Below, piece after piece: positions 26,588 through 35,956 of a stretch of 64,000 nt of DNA. Numbering within the stretch: the first letter of the stretch is position 1; each line of letters opens with the position of its first letter. Below the pieces are notes generated by a model. The model was not told the origin of the DNA and did no database searches. It worked only from the letters and a program-made list of their open reading frames with translations. The DNA is taken from contig NZ_RQGD01000034.1 of NCBI RefSeq assembly GCF_004770745.1, forward strand, positions 62,001 through 126,000, written 5' to 3'. Made by a program: the position numbers and the translations under genes. Source of the DNA: Leptospira ognonensis. GTDB lineage: Bacteria; Spirochaetota; Leptospiria; Leptospirales; Leptospiraceae.

Positions 26588-29119
26588 ATGGCTCTGAAAA
26601 CAATATCTCTCCAGGAACGAAACCATCGGCTCGGAGAGTATTTGCAGTTTTTGGATGAGAAGCCATTAGGCATAGACATAAAATTTAGAGAGTTCCGTTC
26701 GACTCTAGAAAAATTAATCTCCGCAAAAGAAGAGCTCGAAGATGCCTGGGACTCAAATCCCATTCCCTCCTTTCTTTTAGATCCCAACCTTTCGATCTTA
26801 CGCTGTAATTATGCAGCCACCAAATTTCTAAATCGCACTTACCAAGAGATTACAGGAGATAACTTTGCTCATTTGTTTTGGAAAGAAGAGTTTTGTTTAG
26901 AGGAGGCTAGAATCCTATCTGAGTCCAAGGAGATCCTTAGTTTACCCGTAACCCATTCGAAATTTTCTGGCTCTTTTCAAATCATGTCAAAACCACTCAT
27001 TCGTTCACAGGACATGAAACGTGTGTTGTATATTTTGAATTTAGAGTCCATCATCGTACCAACGACGTATTTAACAGATACGATCATTGAAGTCCCCATT
27101 GATAAGGATCAAGACCGTATCCTATTAGCCTTAGAGAGTGGAAAGAATGCAGTTTGGGATTTTGATCTCAAAGAAGGAAAGGCCTACTTTAGTCCCCAGT
27201 ATGCAATTATGCTCGGCTTCGATCCAAAAAAATTTCCAAATAGTTTTGCTCACTGGGAAACAATGGTTCATTGGGAAGATCGAGAGCAAGTTCGTGGATT
27301 GATTCAGGATTATATCAACGGTAACATAGAATCTCATGATTTAGAAATCAGAATGTATACAAAATCAGGCAGAGTGATTTGGGTTTGGAGTCGTGGTAGG
27401 GTCGTTATGCGATCTGATGGAGGTACCGCAGAACGTGTGATAGGAACTCATGTCGATATTACGGAACGTAAAAAAGCAGAACTTCGAACAGAAGCCGTTT
27501 TACATATGAATCAAAAAAAGGCTCTCGGAGCGGAATCTGAAGAGAACATGATTTTGTTAGGGATTCGTTACGGCTTACGACTTACCGAAAGTGAATGGGG
27601 AATGGCTCGAATTCGTAAGAATGGTGTCATTGAAAAAGAATACGGTCTTTTTTCTATGAAAGATAATAATAAACTTTTATATTTCCCTATCGATGAATCC
27701 GCTCCTCCTCCTAAGGCTCATCAAAGGCTTCAATTGAATTTTGATCTTGATGATGATACTGATTTTGAGTTAACGCTAGCAAATAAGAAAACAGGGTTTG
27801 AAAGTACGGACCATAAAGAATTACAATTATTAGGTTCTGAGCTCTGCCAAGTCCTCAACAGTAAACGAACCGAAATCCTTCTCAGAACGAGTGAATGGAA
27901 TTTGCAGTCCATCGTGGAATGTTCACCAAATGGAATATTGATTCTAAATGACGAACGTGTTATCTTCTGCAATCGGAGTGCAGAAATAATATTGGATCGA
28001 AAACGTGGAGGCATTCTCGGTGAGAATTTATCAGATATATTTGGATTGGTTACTGGAGAGAATCCTTTTGATCTCGTCCATAATATGGTGAATGAAGGGA
28101 AATCTGTTTCAAGCAATCAAATTGAAAGAAAAGTTTTGTTAGTAAATGGACGAAAGAAATGGCTAGGTTTTTGGGCAATTGAGATCATTTATAATGGCGC
28201 AATGTGCTACTTAGTGTATCTTAATGATCTCTCTCGCACGAAAGATGCAGAAGTTCAACTCTTACAAAATGAAAAACTAGCCACAATAGGTCAGTTAGCT
28301 GCCGGAGTAGCTCACGAAATCAATAACCCTATGGCATTTATCCAAAGTAATTTTGATACTTTGAAACGTTACCATAAACGAATCGCAAAAGTTTTGGCTG
28401 AAATGAAAAACGTGATGAATGAAAAATCGGGTAGTGCTGAATTCTCAGAAATCCAACGTCTATGGGATAAGGAAGAAATAGATTTTGTGATGGAAGATGT
28501 TGTTGATATATTAAATGAATCTACTGACGGCTCAGAACGGGTAGTCGAAATTGTGAAAAGTATTCGTAACTTTGCTCATGAAGACAAAGAGGATGCATTG
28601 ACGATTTCGAATGTAAACGATATTATAAAATCTTCCCTAAATCTTATCTTTAATAAAATAAAATATGAATGCGAGATTGTTTTGAACCTTGAAGAAAATT
28701 TGCCTTTGGTTGCTTGTCGACCTCAAGAAATAGGACAGGTATTTATTAATTTGTTAGTGAATGCAGGTCATGCAATAGAAGAAAAGAAAGCAAAAGGGTT
28801 ATTTCCTGAGGGATTGAAAGAAAAACCTGGTAAGATTGAAATTGCCTCTTCATTTTTAGAAAGTTATTTTAGCAACGGTTTGGATGCCATTGAAATTACG
28901 TTTCGAGATAATGGGATCGGAATCTCGGAGGATGTACTTTCTCGAATATTTGATCCATTTTTTACAACCAAGGAAATTGGAGAAGGCACTGGTTTAGGTT
29001 TGTCGATCAGTATGGATATTATCAATAAACATGCAGGAGAGATTAACGTAGAGAGTGTTCGGTGCCAAAGTACAGTATTTCATATTAAATTGCCTGTAGG
29101 TAAGGAGAAATTACCATGA
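26588..29119 (+). CDS. Multi-PAS hybrid-sensing histidine kinase, soluble
   Basis: An 843-residue kinase without membrane segments. Order by eye: N-terminal helix, PAS domain (about 45-150), PAS_3 fold with PAC (about 175-300; WDFDLKEGKAYFSPQYAIML ... VIGTHVDITERKKAE), a GAF-like region (about 315-425), a third PAS (about 430-550), HisKA with His576 in AAGVAHEINNPMAFIQSNF, and an ATPase domain with NLLVNAGHAIEEKKA, TFRDNGIGI, and GEGTGLGLSISMDIINKH. The HisKA class (AHEINNP) is that of large cytoplasmic sensors. The receiver gene downstream overlaps by ATGA (4 bp), so the two are translationally coupled and probably act as a pair. The signal is unknown; no heme- or FMN-binding PAS residue could be fixed by eye. 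Confidence 0.93.
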   Translation: MALKTISLQERNHRLGEYLQFLDEKPLGIDIKFREFRSTLEKLISAKEELEDAWDSNPIPSFLLDPNLSILRCNYAATKFLNRTYQEITGDNFAHLFWKEEFCLEEARILSESKEILSLPVTHSKFSGSFQIMSKPLIRSQDMKRVLYILNLESIIVPTTYLTDTIIEVPIDKDQDRILLALESGKNAVWDFDLKEGKAYFSPQYAIMLGFDPKKFPNSFAHWETMVHWEDREQVRGLIQDYINGNIESHDLEIRMYTKSGRVIWVWSRGRVVMRSDGGTAERVIGTHVDITERKKAELRTEAVLHMNQKKALGAESEENMILLGIRYGLRLTESEWGMARIRKNGVIEKEYGLFSMKDNNKLLYFPIDESAPPPKAHQRLQLNFDLDDDTDFELTLANKKTGFESTDHKELQLLGSELCQVLNSKRTEILLRTSEWNLQSIVECSPNGILILNDERVIFCNRSAEIILDRKRGGILGENLSDIFGLVTGENPFDLVHNMVNEGKSVSSNQIERKVLLVNGRKKWLGFWAIEIIYNGAMCYLVYLNDLSRTKDAEVQLLQNEKLATIGQLAAGVAHEINNPMAFIQSNFDTLKRYHKRIAKVLAEMKNVMNEKSGSAEFSEIQRLWDKEEIDFVMEDVVDILNESTDGSERVVEIVKSIRNFAHEDKEDALTISNVNDIIKSSLNLIFNKIKYECEIVLNLEENLPLVACRPQEIGQVFINLLVNAGHAIEEKKAKGLFPEGLKEKPGKIEIASSFLESYFSNGLDAIEITFRDNGIGISEDVLSRIFDPFFTTKEIGEGTGLGLSISMDIINKHAGEINVESVRCQSTVFHIKLPVGKEKLP

Positions 29120-29595
29120 ACGAGTTAGAAAGTTTTGAAGATTTATTGAAGGAAGCAAAAGGTTCGAAAGAGAATCATACAAAGGATGTGCGGTTGATCA
29201 AAGTGATTATGGTTGATGATATCAAATCCATATCCTCTGCCATGAAACGTGAAATAATGAACATCGTGAGAAATACGGAGGGCATTCGCTTTCATATAAC
29301 AGATATTCAAGATCCTGAAGCTGCATTAGCATATATCAAAACGCATAAACCTGATCTACTCATTTCGGATATCAAGATGCCATTTCTAACGGGTGATAAA
29401 CTAATAGAGGAAGTAAAAAAAACATTTCCTGAACTTCCGATCATCGTTGTGACTGGTTTTGCCACCAAAGAGAATATCGTATCCGTTTATAAATCGGACA
29501 AGAACTGCATCATTCTCTCCAAACCTTGGGAAGCGGAAAGATTGGTGGCGGCCTTAAATAAATTATTAAATTTGAATATTGCCTGGGAAGATTAG
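29116..29595 (+). CDS. Single-domain response regulator (receiver)
   Basis: A 159-residue protein. After a charged ~25-residue N-terminal extension comes a receiver domain: acidic pocket Asp34-Asp35 (IMVDDIKS), phosphoacceptor Asp85 (LLISDIKMPFLTGD), Thr in VVTGFA, and Lys in ILSKPW. The protein ends right after the receiver, so it has no DNA-binding output domain and is probably a shuttle or an intermediate in a phosphorelay. It overlaps the PAS kinase gene by 4 bp (ATGA). The recA terminator lies 19 bp past its stop, on the other strand. Confidence 0.92.
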   Translation: MNELESFEDLLKEAKGSKENHTKDVRLIKVIMVDDIKSISSAMKREIMNIVRNTEGIRFHITDIQDPEAALAYIKTHKPDLLISDIKMPFLTGDKLIEEVKKTFPELPIIVVTGFATKENIVSVYKSDKNCIILSKPWEAERLVAALNKLLNLNIAWED

Positions 29596-29613
29596 CTAGG
29601 TCATGCACAGAGT

Positions 29614-29650
29614 AAAAAAAGACCGGGGCCGACATGGATCGACTCCGGTC
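29614..29650 (-). terminator. Rho-independent terminator of recA
   Basis: A stem-loop at 29621-29650 (GACCGGGGCCGA pairs with TCGACTCCGGTC, with one wobble and one mismatch) is followed on the minus strand by seven T residues. It lies 45 bp past the recA stop. Strong structure with U-tail on the minus strand only. Confidence 0.9.
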
Positions 29651-29695
29651 AATGGTTCCTAAAAAGAAAGCCGTTTCGTTAGGTAAGGGGATGGG

Positions 29696-30841
29696 TCATT
29701 CGCCTACGGCAACTTCATCCACTTTATCGGTAGAGTAACTGACGGGTTTTGCCTTCGTTTCTCTCTCGATAGATTTTACTTCTCTGGTTTGAATTTTCGC
29801 ACCCTCTTCTAAAAGTGGCAACCCATTTAAATCGCGGACTTGATTTTCTAGCAGAAAAGCGATGTCTGGGTTTTCTGCGAGGTAAAGCCGGACTTGTTCT
29901 TTCCCCTGACCGATTTTTTCGGTTTTGTAGGAATACCAGGAACCTGCTTTTGCGATCAAATCGTGTTTTACCGCGAGGTCAATGAGTGAAGTTTCCCTGT
30001 TGATCCCATTGGAATACATGATATCAAATTCTGCCTGACGGAAAGGTGGTGCGCATTTGTTTTTGACAACCTTAACGCGAACTCTGTTCCCTACTGGTTC
30101 TTCTTTTTCCTTTAAGGTTTCAATGCGGCGGATGTCAAGTCGGATGGAGGCATAGAACTTCAACGCGTTTCCACCAGTTGTTGTTTCAGGGCTGCCAAAC
30201 ATAACTCCGATTTTCATACGAATTTGGTTGATGAAGATGACGATGGTATTGGATTTCGAAATCGTTCCCGTAAGTTTTCGAAGCGCTTGGGACATAAGTC
30301 GAGCTTGGAGACCCATATGAGAATCTCCCATATCCCCTTCGATTTCCGCTTTAGGCACTAGAGCGGCTACAGAGTCGATGACGATCAGGTCAATGGCATT
30401 CGAGCGCACGAGAGACTCACAAATCTCTAGAGCCTCTTCCCCGTTATCCGGTTGGGCCACGAGAAGGTCGTCGACATTGACACCTAGTTTTTTAGCGTAA
30501 GAAGGATCAAGAGCGTGCTCGGCATCGATAAAGGCAGCAATGCCACCTTTTTTCTGGCACTGGGCAATGGCAGAAAGAGTGAGAGTGGTCTTTCCTGAGG
30601 ATTCAGGACCGTAAACTTCGATGATGCGACCCGTTGGAAAACCGCCAATGCCCAGGGCAATGTCTAGATCCAAAGATCCAGTGGATATAACGTTCATTTC
30701 TGCCATTCTGGTGTCGGCACCTAGGCGCATGATCGAACCTTTTCCAAATTGTTTCTCAATTTGTCCTAAAGCGGCATCAATTGCCTGTTTTCTTTGGTCG
30801 GTTTCTTTTTCGATCGTTTTCTCGGATTTCTCTTTTTTCAT
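29696..30841 (-). CDS. recA: Recombinase A
   Basis: RecA, the ATP-dependent strand-exchange protein of homologous recombination and coprotease for LexA. The 381-residue product has Walker A Gly78-Pro-Glu-Ser-Ser-Gly-Lys-Thr85, Walker [20 protein letters not shown], the loop [17 protein letters not shown], and the [20 protein letters not shown] region with [10 protein letters not shown]. The C-terminal tail ([18 protein letters not shown]) is acidic as expected. The start is the ATG at 30841; a TTAGGAG lies about 14 nt upstream, a somewhat long distance. The gene is divergent from the xer gene across a 314-bp region and ends in a strong terminator. Confidence 0.99.
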   Translation of the reverse strand: MKKEKSEKTIEKETDQRKQAIDAALGQIEKQFGKGSIMRLGADTRMAEMNVISTGSLDLDIALGIGGFPTGRIIEVYGPESSGKTTLTLSAIAQCQKKGGIAAFIDAEHALDPSYAKKLGVNVDDLLVAQPDNGEEALEICESLVRSNAIDLIVIDSVAALVPKAEIEGDMGDSHMGLQARLMSQALRKLTGTISKSNTIVIFINQIRMKIGVMFGSPETTTGGNALKFYASIRLDIRRIETLKEKEEPVGNRVRVKVVKNKCAPPFRQAEFDIMYSNGINRETSLIDLAVKHDLIAKAGSWYSYKTEKIGQGKEQVRLYLAENPDIAFLLENQVRDLNGLPLLEEGAKIQTREVKSIERETKAKPVSYSTDKVDEVAVGE

Positions 30842-31155
30842 ACTCGGTTCTTATTCTCCTAACTCGGTGTTCCGAAAGAACTAGGTTGACCAGTCTCGGG
30901 GATTGGCCCCGAAAACTTCCAACAGCCAGTAAATTCCGAGAGCTCTGTCTTTGCCAGTATCTCTTTGGGAATCCAACTCTTTTTCTCTTCCGTTTCTAAA
31001 TGGATTATGTCATATTACCCAGACAAAACAGAAGCTTCCAAAGATTTTTTTCGAATTATGTCGTTTTCTGAATTCCAAAGCTATTTCGTACGTAAGTACT
31101 TGTATAGTAAAATTTTGAAGAGGGAAAGGGAAAATTGAGCCGATTCTAGGAACGT
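30842..31155. other. recA-xer divergent intergenic region, 314 bp
   Basis: This region must hold the promoters of recA (leftward) and the xer gene (rightward). A GC hairpin (TCGGGG / CCCCGA, 30896-30912) sits in the recA leader. TTGTATAGT at about 31104 could supply a -10 box (TATAGT) for xer. A TTTGGGAATCCAA at 30965-30977 nearly fits the TTTG-N5-CAAA box I remember for leptospiral LexA, but misses one base. No open frame of interest is seen. Confidence 0.5.
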
Positions 31156-32097
31156 ATGATTCCCGCAAATTTAGAAGTCAACCTCCCTACAGGCGCCACA
31201 GCGCAGATGACAGAATACTATTTGATGTATCGAACCTATCTGAAAATTGAAAAGAATTATTCTGAACACACGTTATTTGCTTACCTACGGGATCTAAAGT
31301 TTTTCTTTGAATTTTGTTTGAAAGAAGAGATAGATTTTCTTTCTATAGATGTACTCGATGTTAGAGGATACTTCGCTGACCTCAAATCCAAAAAAAATTT
31401 GGACAAACGGACTCAGAGTCGTAAACTATCCTCTCTACGTACTTTTTATAAATTCTTGTTTCGTGAGGAAAAAATTCCTGCCAATCCCATTCTCTCTGTT
31501 AGTTTCCCAAAAACTAAAAAGAAATTACCAAAAAATTTCACTCAAATCGAAACAGAAGATATTTTAGATTATCATACAGAAGAAAAATCTACAACACTCG
31601 GCAAACGAGATAAGGCAATCGTTGAAGTTCTGTATTCAACAGGCCTCCGCGTTTTTGAGCTCGTGAATGCCAAGGTAAGCGACTTAAATAGTGAGCTCAC
31701 GAGCCTAAAGGTAATGGGGAAACGAAAAAAAGAAAGATATGTTTTTATCGGTGAAGAAGCAAGCAAAGCTCTCCGCGAGTATTTAGAAGAGAGAGGAACA
31801 CAAAGTAAGACCGAAGAAATTTTTCTAAACCAACGCGGAGGAAAGTTAACAACAAGGGGCATACGGTACATCTTAGCAGAAAGACGCAGTCTTATGGGTA
31901 TGGAGAAGCCGATCACTCCGCATAAATTTCGACATACCTTTGCTACCGATCTTTTAAATGCAGGTGCTGATATCCGAGCTGTGCAAGAACTCCTTGGACA
32001 TTCTTCCTTATCCTCTACACAGGTATACTTGAGTGTATCGAGAGACAGGTTGAAGGAAGTGTATCGCAATGCCCATCCGCATGCAAAAAATAAATAA
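31156..32097 (+). CDS. XerC/XerD-type tyrosine recombinase
   Basis: A 313-residue tyrosine recombinase of Xer length. The N-terminal SAM-like core-binding domain occupies residues ~18-115 and the catalytic domain the rest. Catalytic residues: Arg165 (STGLRVFELV), Lys189 (VMGKRKKER), His256 and Arg259 (HKFRHTFATDLL), His282 (LLGHSSLSSTQVY) and nucleophile Tyr291. The LGHSSLSSTQVYLSV wording is classical Xer, so its role is probably chromosome-dimer resolution at dif rather than mobility. There are no phage or integron genes around it, which supports a housekeeping role. XerC or XerD identity is not clear. AGGAA lies 4 nt before the ATG. Confidence 0.9.
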   Translation: MIPANLEVNLPTGATAQMTEYYLMYRTYLKIEKNYSEHTLFAYLRDLKFFFEFCLKEEIDFLSIDVLDVRGYFADLKSKKNLDKRTQSRKLSSLRTFYKFLFREEKIPANPILSVSFPKTKKKLPKNFTQIETEDILDYHTEEKSTTLGKRDKAIVEVLYSTGLRVFELVNAKVSDLNSELTSLKVMGKRKKERYVFIGEEASKALREYLEERGTQSKTEEIFLNQRGGKLTTRGIRYILAERRSLMGMEKPITPHKFRHTFATDLLNAGADIRAVQELLGHSSLSSTQVYLSVSRDRLKEVYRNAHPHAKNK

Positions 32098-32120
32098 TCA
32101 ATTTAGTTCCCTATATGCGT

Positions 32121-33986
32121 TTAAACTTTCCAAATAAAGACATGATCCGTGCGATCGGTCCAGGAGAGGGGAAACTCAACTTTTTTTAATTTGATGGATT
32201 TTTCTCTTAGATAATTGCGCAATTCTACATCACGGAACACTCGTTCGCTGATTGATATTTCGCCGGATTCTGTGACGGCTTGCATTTTGGCAGCATAGTT
32301 CACCGTATTTCCAAAGTAATCAATATTGCTGTTTAAATTGACGGCAAGACAGTTTCCCGTATGTATCGAAATGCGAATCCTAACGGGAGTGTGTTTGTTT
32401 TCAGGATGAAACCATTCTTGTAATTCCTTTGCGGCTTTCATCGCAAGCACAGGAGAAGGGAAGGATGCCATGATGGCATCGCCTATTGTTTTTACGATTG
32501 TCCCTCTTTCATTTTTGATCAAAGTATATGCTTTGATAAAATGTTCTCGTACTTGTAAAAAAGCTCCATGATCCCCGACTGTTTCATAAAATTTCGTGGA
32601 TCCAACGATATCAGTAAACAAGAGTGTTTGTACTCCGATATCAAGTTGGAGATTGGTTGCAATCGCTTCTTCTGAAAAGAGGTCTCTAAAATCATTAAAA
32701 TTGAATAGTTCATTTGGTCGAAGGCTCAGTTGGTCTTCTTTTCGTTCTTCCAATACAATCGTGACAGGAGCATCAGTCTCATTTTGAAAGACAAGATTTG
32801 GCTTTGGTTTTACTTTTATTTCTTTCGATTCGTTTTCATTTAGCCAGACGATTTCTTTTTCTTCAAATTTCTCATTTACATCGACTAAATTGAAAGAAGG
32901 GTTACCTTTCTTACGTAATCGATAGACGCCTGGCTGAATGAGTAAATTTGAATAAAAAGTTTTTCTGGCGCCGATAGATTTCGATAAAAGTATATGCTGC
33001 TTCGTTGCCGGCTCGGCTGCACAATAGACTTGTCTTTCAATTTTTCTAACAGAAGGGTGGAGATGAAAGGTGACTTCAATAGAATTTTGACCTGTTGTTT
33101 CAAATTGAATGTCACAGACTTCACATTCATCTTTTTCTGGTAGTTCCCCTAGTCGTTGCAAGGATGTTCTGACACCTCTACAATGAGGACAAATGATATC
33201 CCAACTTAGTGTAAAAATTCCGAGACGACATCCGTAGAGAAACATTTTTAGTAACTCATCTTGGTCTCTACCTAAAGATTTGCTTAAACTTTTGATCCGA
33301 ATTCGATCTAATTCGTTATCGCTCGATTTTCGTAGATATTCATATACTTTTTCAATCGTATTGTTTTGGATGCCGTATTTGATAAGTTCACTTTTTACCT
33401 GGTCTAATTTTTCTGGATGAACCCAAGTCACATCCCCAATAAACGTCGGGACTTTTGAAATATTTCCAACTAGCTGATAGCTGGCATTTGCATTTTTTTG
33501 TATCTCTGTTTGGATTTCTGCAAGCGCCTTCTTGAAGTCTGCTCCTAGTTTAGGCATCGCATAACGCAGTAGCCTTCTCATGAGGAAATTTTTCGGAATC
33601 CAACCGAAATAAATATAAAGTCTAGATCTTGACTCACCATATGGCTCTAAGATGTATCTACTACGAATGTATGGTCCAAAACCTTTCGAGTAGATTCGCG
33701 CATTTCCGATTTCTTTTAAATATTCCCATTCCCATGGAACTTCTTCCCATTCGATGCGCATGCCAGCTTGTTTTGCGGATCCGAAAAGATGTCCTTCCTT
33801 TTCTATGTAATCGAATTTTGGAAGTCCGATTCTTTTGTTGAAAGAAGATGTGTCAATAAGGTAGGGCCAAATGTCTTCTCTTGTTACCTTCAATTCAAAT
33901 TCCCAAAGGAAATCCAAGGGCTCGTTTATATCGGTCCATTTTTTTTCCCAAGGAAATTTTGTCAGAATGTAATTCAAATCAATCAT
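32121..33986 (-). CDS. Class III adenylate/guanylate cyclase with SRPBCC-like N-terminus
   Basis: A 621-residue cyclase. Residues ~1-165 look like an SRPBCC/START-fold ligand-binding domain (DIWPYLIDTSSFNKRIGLPK ... MRIEWEEVPWEWEY). Residues ~165-440 carry a DUF5939-like region with a zinc ribbon (CPHC ... CEVC, about 280-305). The class III catalytic domain covers ~450-610: metal ligands Asp459 (LFTDIVGST) and Asp503 (KTIGDAIMASF), and Lys499 as adenine-type contact. The canonical transition-state Arg (N-x3-R) is Lys567 here (VNYAAKMQA). No membrane segment is visible, so it is cytoplasmic. Its start overlaps the end of the GH5 gene by 4 bp (ATGA). Confidence 0.9.
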   Translation of the reverse strand: MIDLNYILTKFPWEKKWTDINEPLDFLWEFELKVTREDIWPYLIDTSSFNKRIGLPKFDYIEKEGHLFGSAKQAGMRIEWEEVPWEWEYLKEIGNARIYSKGFGPYIRSRYILEPYGESRSRLYIYFGWIPKNFLMRRLLRYAMPKLGADFKKALAEIQTEIQKNANASYQLVGNISKVPTFIGDVTWVHPEKLDQVKSELIKYGIQNNTIEKVYEYLRKSSDNELDRIRIKSLSKSLGRDQDELLKMFLYGCRLGIFTLSWDIICPHCRGVRTSLQRLGELPEKDECEVCDIQFETTGQNSIEVTFHLHPSVRKIERQVYCAAEPATKQHILLSKSIGARKTFYSNLLIQPGVYRLRKKGNPSFNLVDVNEKFEEKEIVWLNENESKEIKVKPKPNLVFQNETDAPVTIVLEERKEDQLSLRPNELFNFNDFRDLFSEEAIATNLQLDIGVQTLLFTDIVGSTKFYETVGDHGAFLQVREHFIKAYTLIKNERGTIVKTIGDAIMASFPSPVLAMKAAKELQEWFHPENKHTPVRIRISIHTGNCLAVNLNSNIDYFGNTVNYAAKMQAVTESGEISISERVFRDVELRNYLREKSIKLKKVEFPLSWTDRTDHVFIWKV

Positions 33987-35956
33987 ATAGGTCGAAGGAT
34001 GACTCGTGCTTCTCCCGCCTGCAAGCCAATTAACAGAAGTGAACCATCCACTTCAGACACCTTTTGGCAATTCATGCATTCTAACCTTGCTCCATTTTCG
34101 AAGACAAATCTAGGGATCGCGATGACAGTCGGTTCTTTGATGCTTAAGTCTACATCCCAGTGAAATTGAAATTCACCCGAGGACAATTTATAATTCATAA
34201 ACGTTGGTGTCCCTTGCGTCGCTTTTGCATAGGGTCTACAGAAACCTTCGATCGCTCGTCCTCCGCCGCCATATAAATCAACCTCCGAGTCAGGAAGTTT
34301 TTGGTCAGACGAATAAATACTTAAATCTTCCTGGTTCCAACCATCGCCGATCATCAGATTGTTTTCATTGGAAGCGGTATAATTCCAAAGGGTATTGTTC
34401 AAAAACAATCGGTCCATGGCATTGTACATACAGTTCAAGGCACGGATATGACTCTTCCAAATCGTAGCCTTTCGGTTGCCGGATTTCCATTTTTGATAAG
34501 CTTTGCCAGCCTTTAGATCAAAAGGAATTCCGAATTCTCCAATCAGCGTGGGAACGCCCGAGCCAATGAGTCGACTTGCGTCCTTGATTCTAGAGAGTTG
34601 GTGGACATACATGTTTGTAATGCCCTTCTCTCCAAAAACAGGAATTTTTCTTAAGGGATCGATCGCAATCGGATATAAAAATTTTTTAAAAATAAGAGTT
34701 AAAAGATCATACCAATGTGTCGCATTGACAGAGTTAGCTGGAAGTGTCGCATTAAAATTTGGTTTCATGATCCCATCTGTTGCCTCTCTTTCTGCAAAAA
34801 CCATCCAATCGGTGCGAATTTCTTGAATGGTCTCTCCCACTTTCCGAATAAAAGGGATCATGTAGTCCCGATCAAAATCGATTCTCTTACCCTTGACCAT
34901 TTGAAAAAAATCATTCTTTTCGATGAAGGGAGTACCGTCTTTTGTCAGAGACCAAGCACCTTCTAGTTGAAACGGATCGCCGGGAGATTCTGGTAACCAA
35001 ATGGAAATCCGATTTTTGTTAACCTCTTTGGTGTAAGCGGGAACATACCCTCCCTTCAGGATGGATAACTTTAAGAAGGGAACATCAATCGTGTATCCAT
35101 GCGAGGAAAAAAGAGCATCTATCGGTGATAAGGCGAGACCTGGTTTTGCTGGATCCTCCGCATGATTTTGTAGTCCCCTGTCATTCATGGCCTTTCCAAT
35201 GAATCCTTTGCCTGGCTCATTGAGAGAATCAAAACCTAATACATGGGGGAAATCTTTGATCCGTTCTGCTACTTGTTTCATGCATCCTAAATAGTGATCC
35301 TGCAAATAGTCTTGAACATTTTTCCCATCAATGAGAAAAGAGGGAGCGAAATCTTTTCCACCAAAGAACAAAGTCCAAAGGATGGCATTTCCCGCATATC
35401 GATAGTTTTGTGACCAGCACATCGTAGGGTAGTTATCTTCTTGCCGGATTCCCGATTTTGTATAATCATAGGTGCGTTGCATGACAATGGCTGCATCGGC
35501 CTCGGATAATTTTTTAAAGTCGATCCCCACTTTTTCAAACGTCCAACCTGGTGCTCCGTCGCCGCCCGACATTCTCGACCAGACATCTTGGTGAAAGTCG
35601 ATAAATACATAAAATTCATATTCACCCGCTAGTCTTGTGATTTCAGCTAAGTAGTCTAGGTATGCGTCATCATATAGGCCAGGCCCCATATGTTCAATGG
35701 CCTCCCAAGTTGTGAGTAAACGTAAGCAGTTGAAGCCCCATCGTTTCAATCTGGTGAAGTGTTCCGATGCCTCGGAGAGAGGGAAAGGTCTACCAATAAA
35801 CTGTGCCTGTTTATGGTCAGAAAAATCTGTTGGGAAATGAGTCCCGCCATTGGGATAAGGGACTTTCGTATCGCCGCCTAAATTGACACCACGAAGGATG
35901 ACCTTCCTACCGTTTTCATCGACAAACCATTGCCCGAGTGTACTTAATTTTTTCAT
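33983..35956 (-). CDS. Glycoside hydrolase family 5, possibly glycosylceramidase/sterylglucosidase-like
   Basis: A 657-residue (beta/alpha)8 glycosidase. The N-terminal WFVDENGRKVILRGVNLGGD is typical of GH5 endoglycoceramidase-like proteins. Acid/base Glu247 is in DSLNEPG, nucleophile Glu474 in PTLIGEFGIPF, and HQDVWSR (about residue 122) lies on the barrel. A C-terminal beta domain (about 575-657) follows. There is no signal peptide, so the enzyme is cytoplasmic, unlike secreted cellulases. By memory the layout resembles the intracellular GH5 subfamily 12 enzymes that cleave glucosylceramide or steryl glucoside; the substrate here is unknown. It overlaps the O-antigen-ligase-like gene before it and the cyclase gene after it by 4 bp each. 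Confidence 0.88.
   Translation of the reverse strand: MKKLSTLGQWFVDENGRKVILRGVNLGGDTKVPYPNGGTHFPTDFSDHKQAQFIGRPFPLSEASEHFTRLKRWGFNCLRLLTTWEAIEHMGPGLYDDAYLDYLAEITRLAGEYEFYVFIDFHQDVWSRMSGGDGAPGWTFEKVGIDFKKLSEADAAIVMQRTYDYTKSGIRQEDNYPTMCWSQNYRYAGNAILWTLFFGGKDFAPSFLIDGKNVQDYLQDHYLGCMKQVAERIKDFPHVLGFDSLNEPGKGFIGKAMNDRGLQNHAEDPAKPGLALSPIDALFSSHGYTIDVPFLKLSILKGGYVPAYTKEVNKNRISIWLPESPGDPFQLEGAWSLTKDGTPFIEKNDFFQMVKGKRIDFDRDYMIPFIRKVGETIQEIRTDWMVFAEREATDGIMKPNFNATLPANSVNATHWYDLLTLIFKKFLYPIAIDPLRKIPVFGEKGITNMYVHQLSRIKDASRLIGSGVPTLIGEFGIPFDLKAGKAYQKWKSGNRKATIWKSHIRALNCMYNAMDRLFLNNTLWNYTASNENNLMIGDGWNQEDLSIYSSDQKLPDSEVDLYGGGGRAIEGFCRPYAKATQGTPTFMNYKLSSGEFQFHWDVDLSIKEPTVIAIPRFVFENGARLECMNCQKVSEVDGSLLLIGLQAGEARVILRPI

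Noticed and set aside
29621..29650. Plus-strand terminator for the receiver gene
   Set aside because: The hairpin has no T run on the plus strand; its U-tail is on the minus strand, so I assign it to recA.
30965..30977. Possible LexA box TTTGGGAATCCAA upstream of recA
   Set aside because: It misses one base of the TTTG-N5-CAAA form I remember for Leptospira and lies about 120 bp from the recA start, so it is not strong enough to call.
31572..32069. 165-codon frame on the minus strand
   Set aside because: It is antisense to the catalytic domain of the Xer-type gene, which has all catalytic residues.
31156..32097. Mobile element integrase
   Set aside because: The tyrosine recombinase has Xer length and wording and no mobile-element neighbours or repeat ends, so a housekeeping role is more likely.
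33768..34163. 131-codon frame on the plus strand
   Set aside because: It spans the overlap of cyclase and GH5 genes in antisense with no motif.
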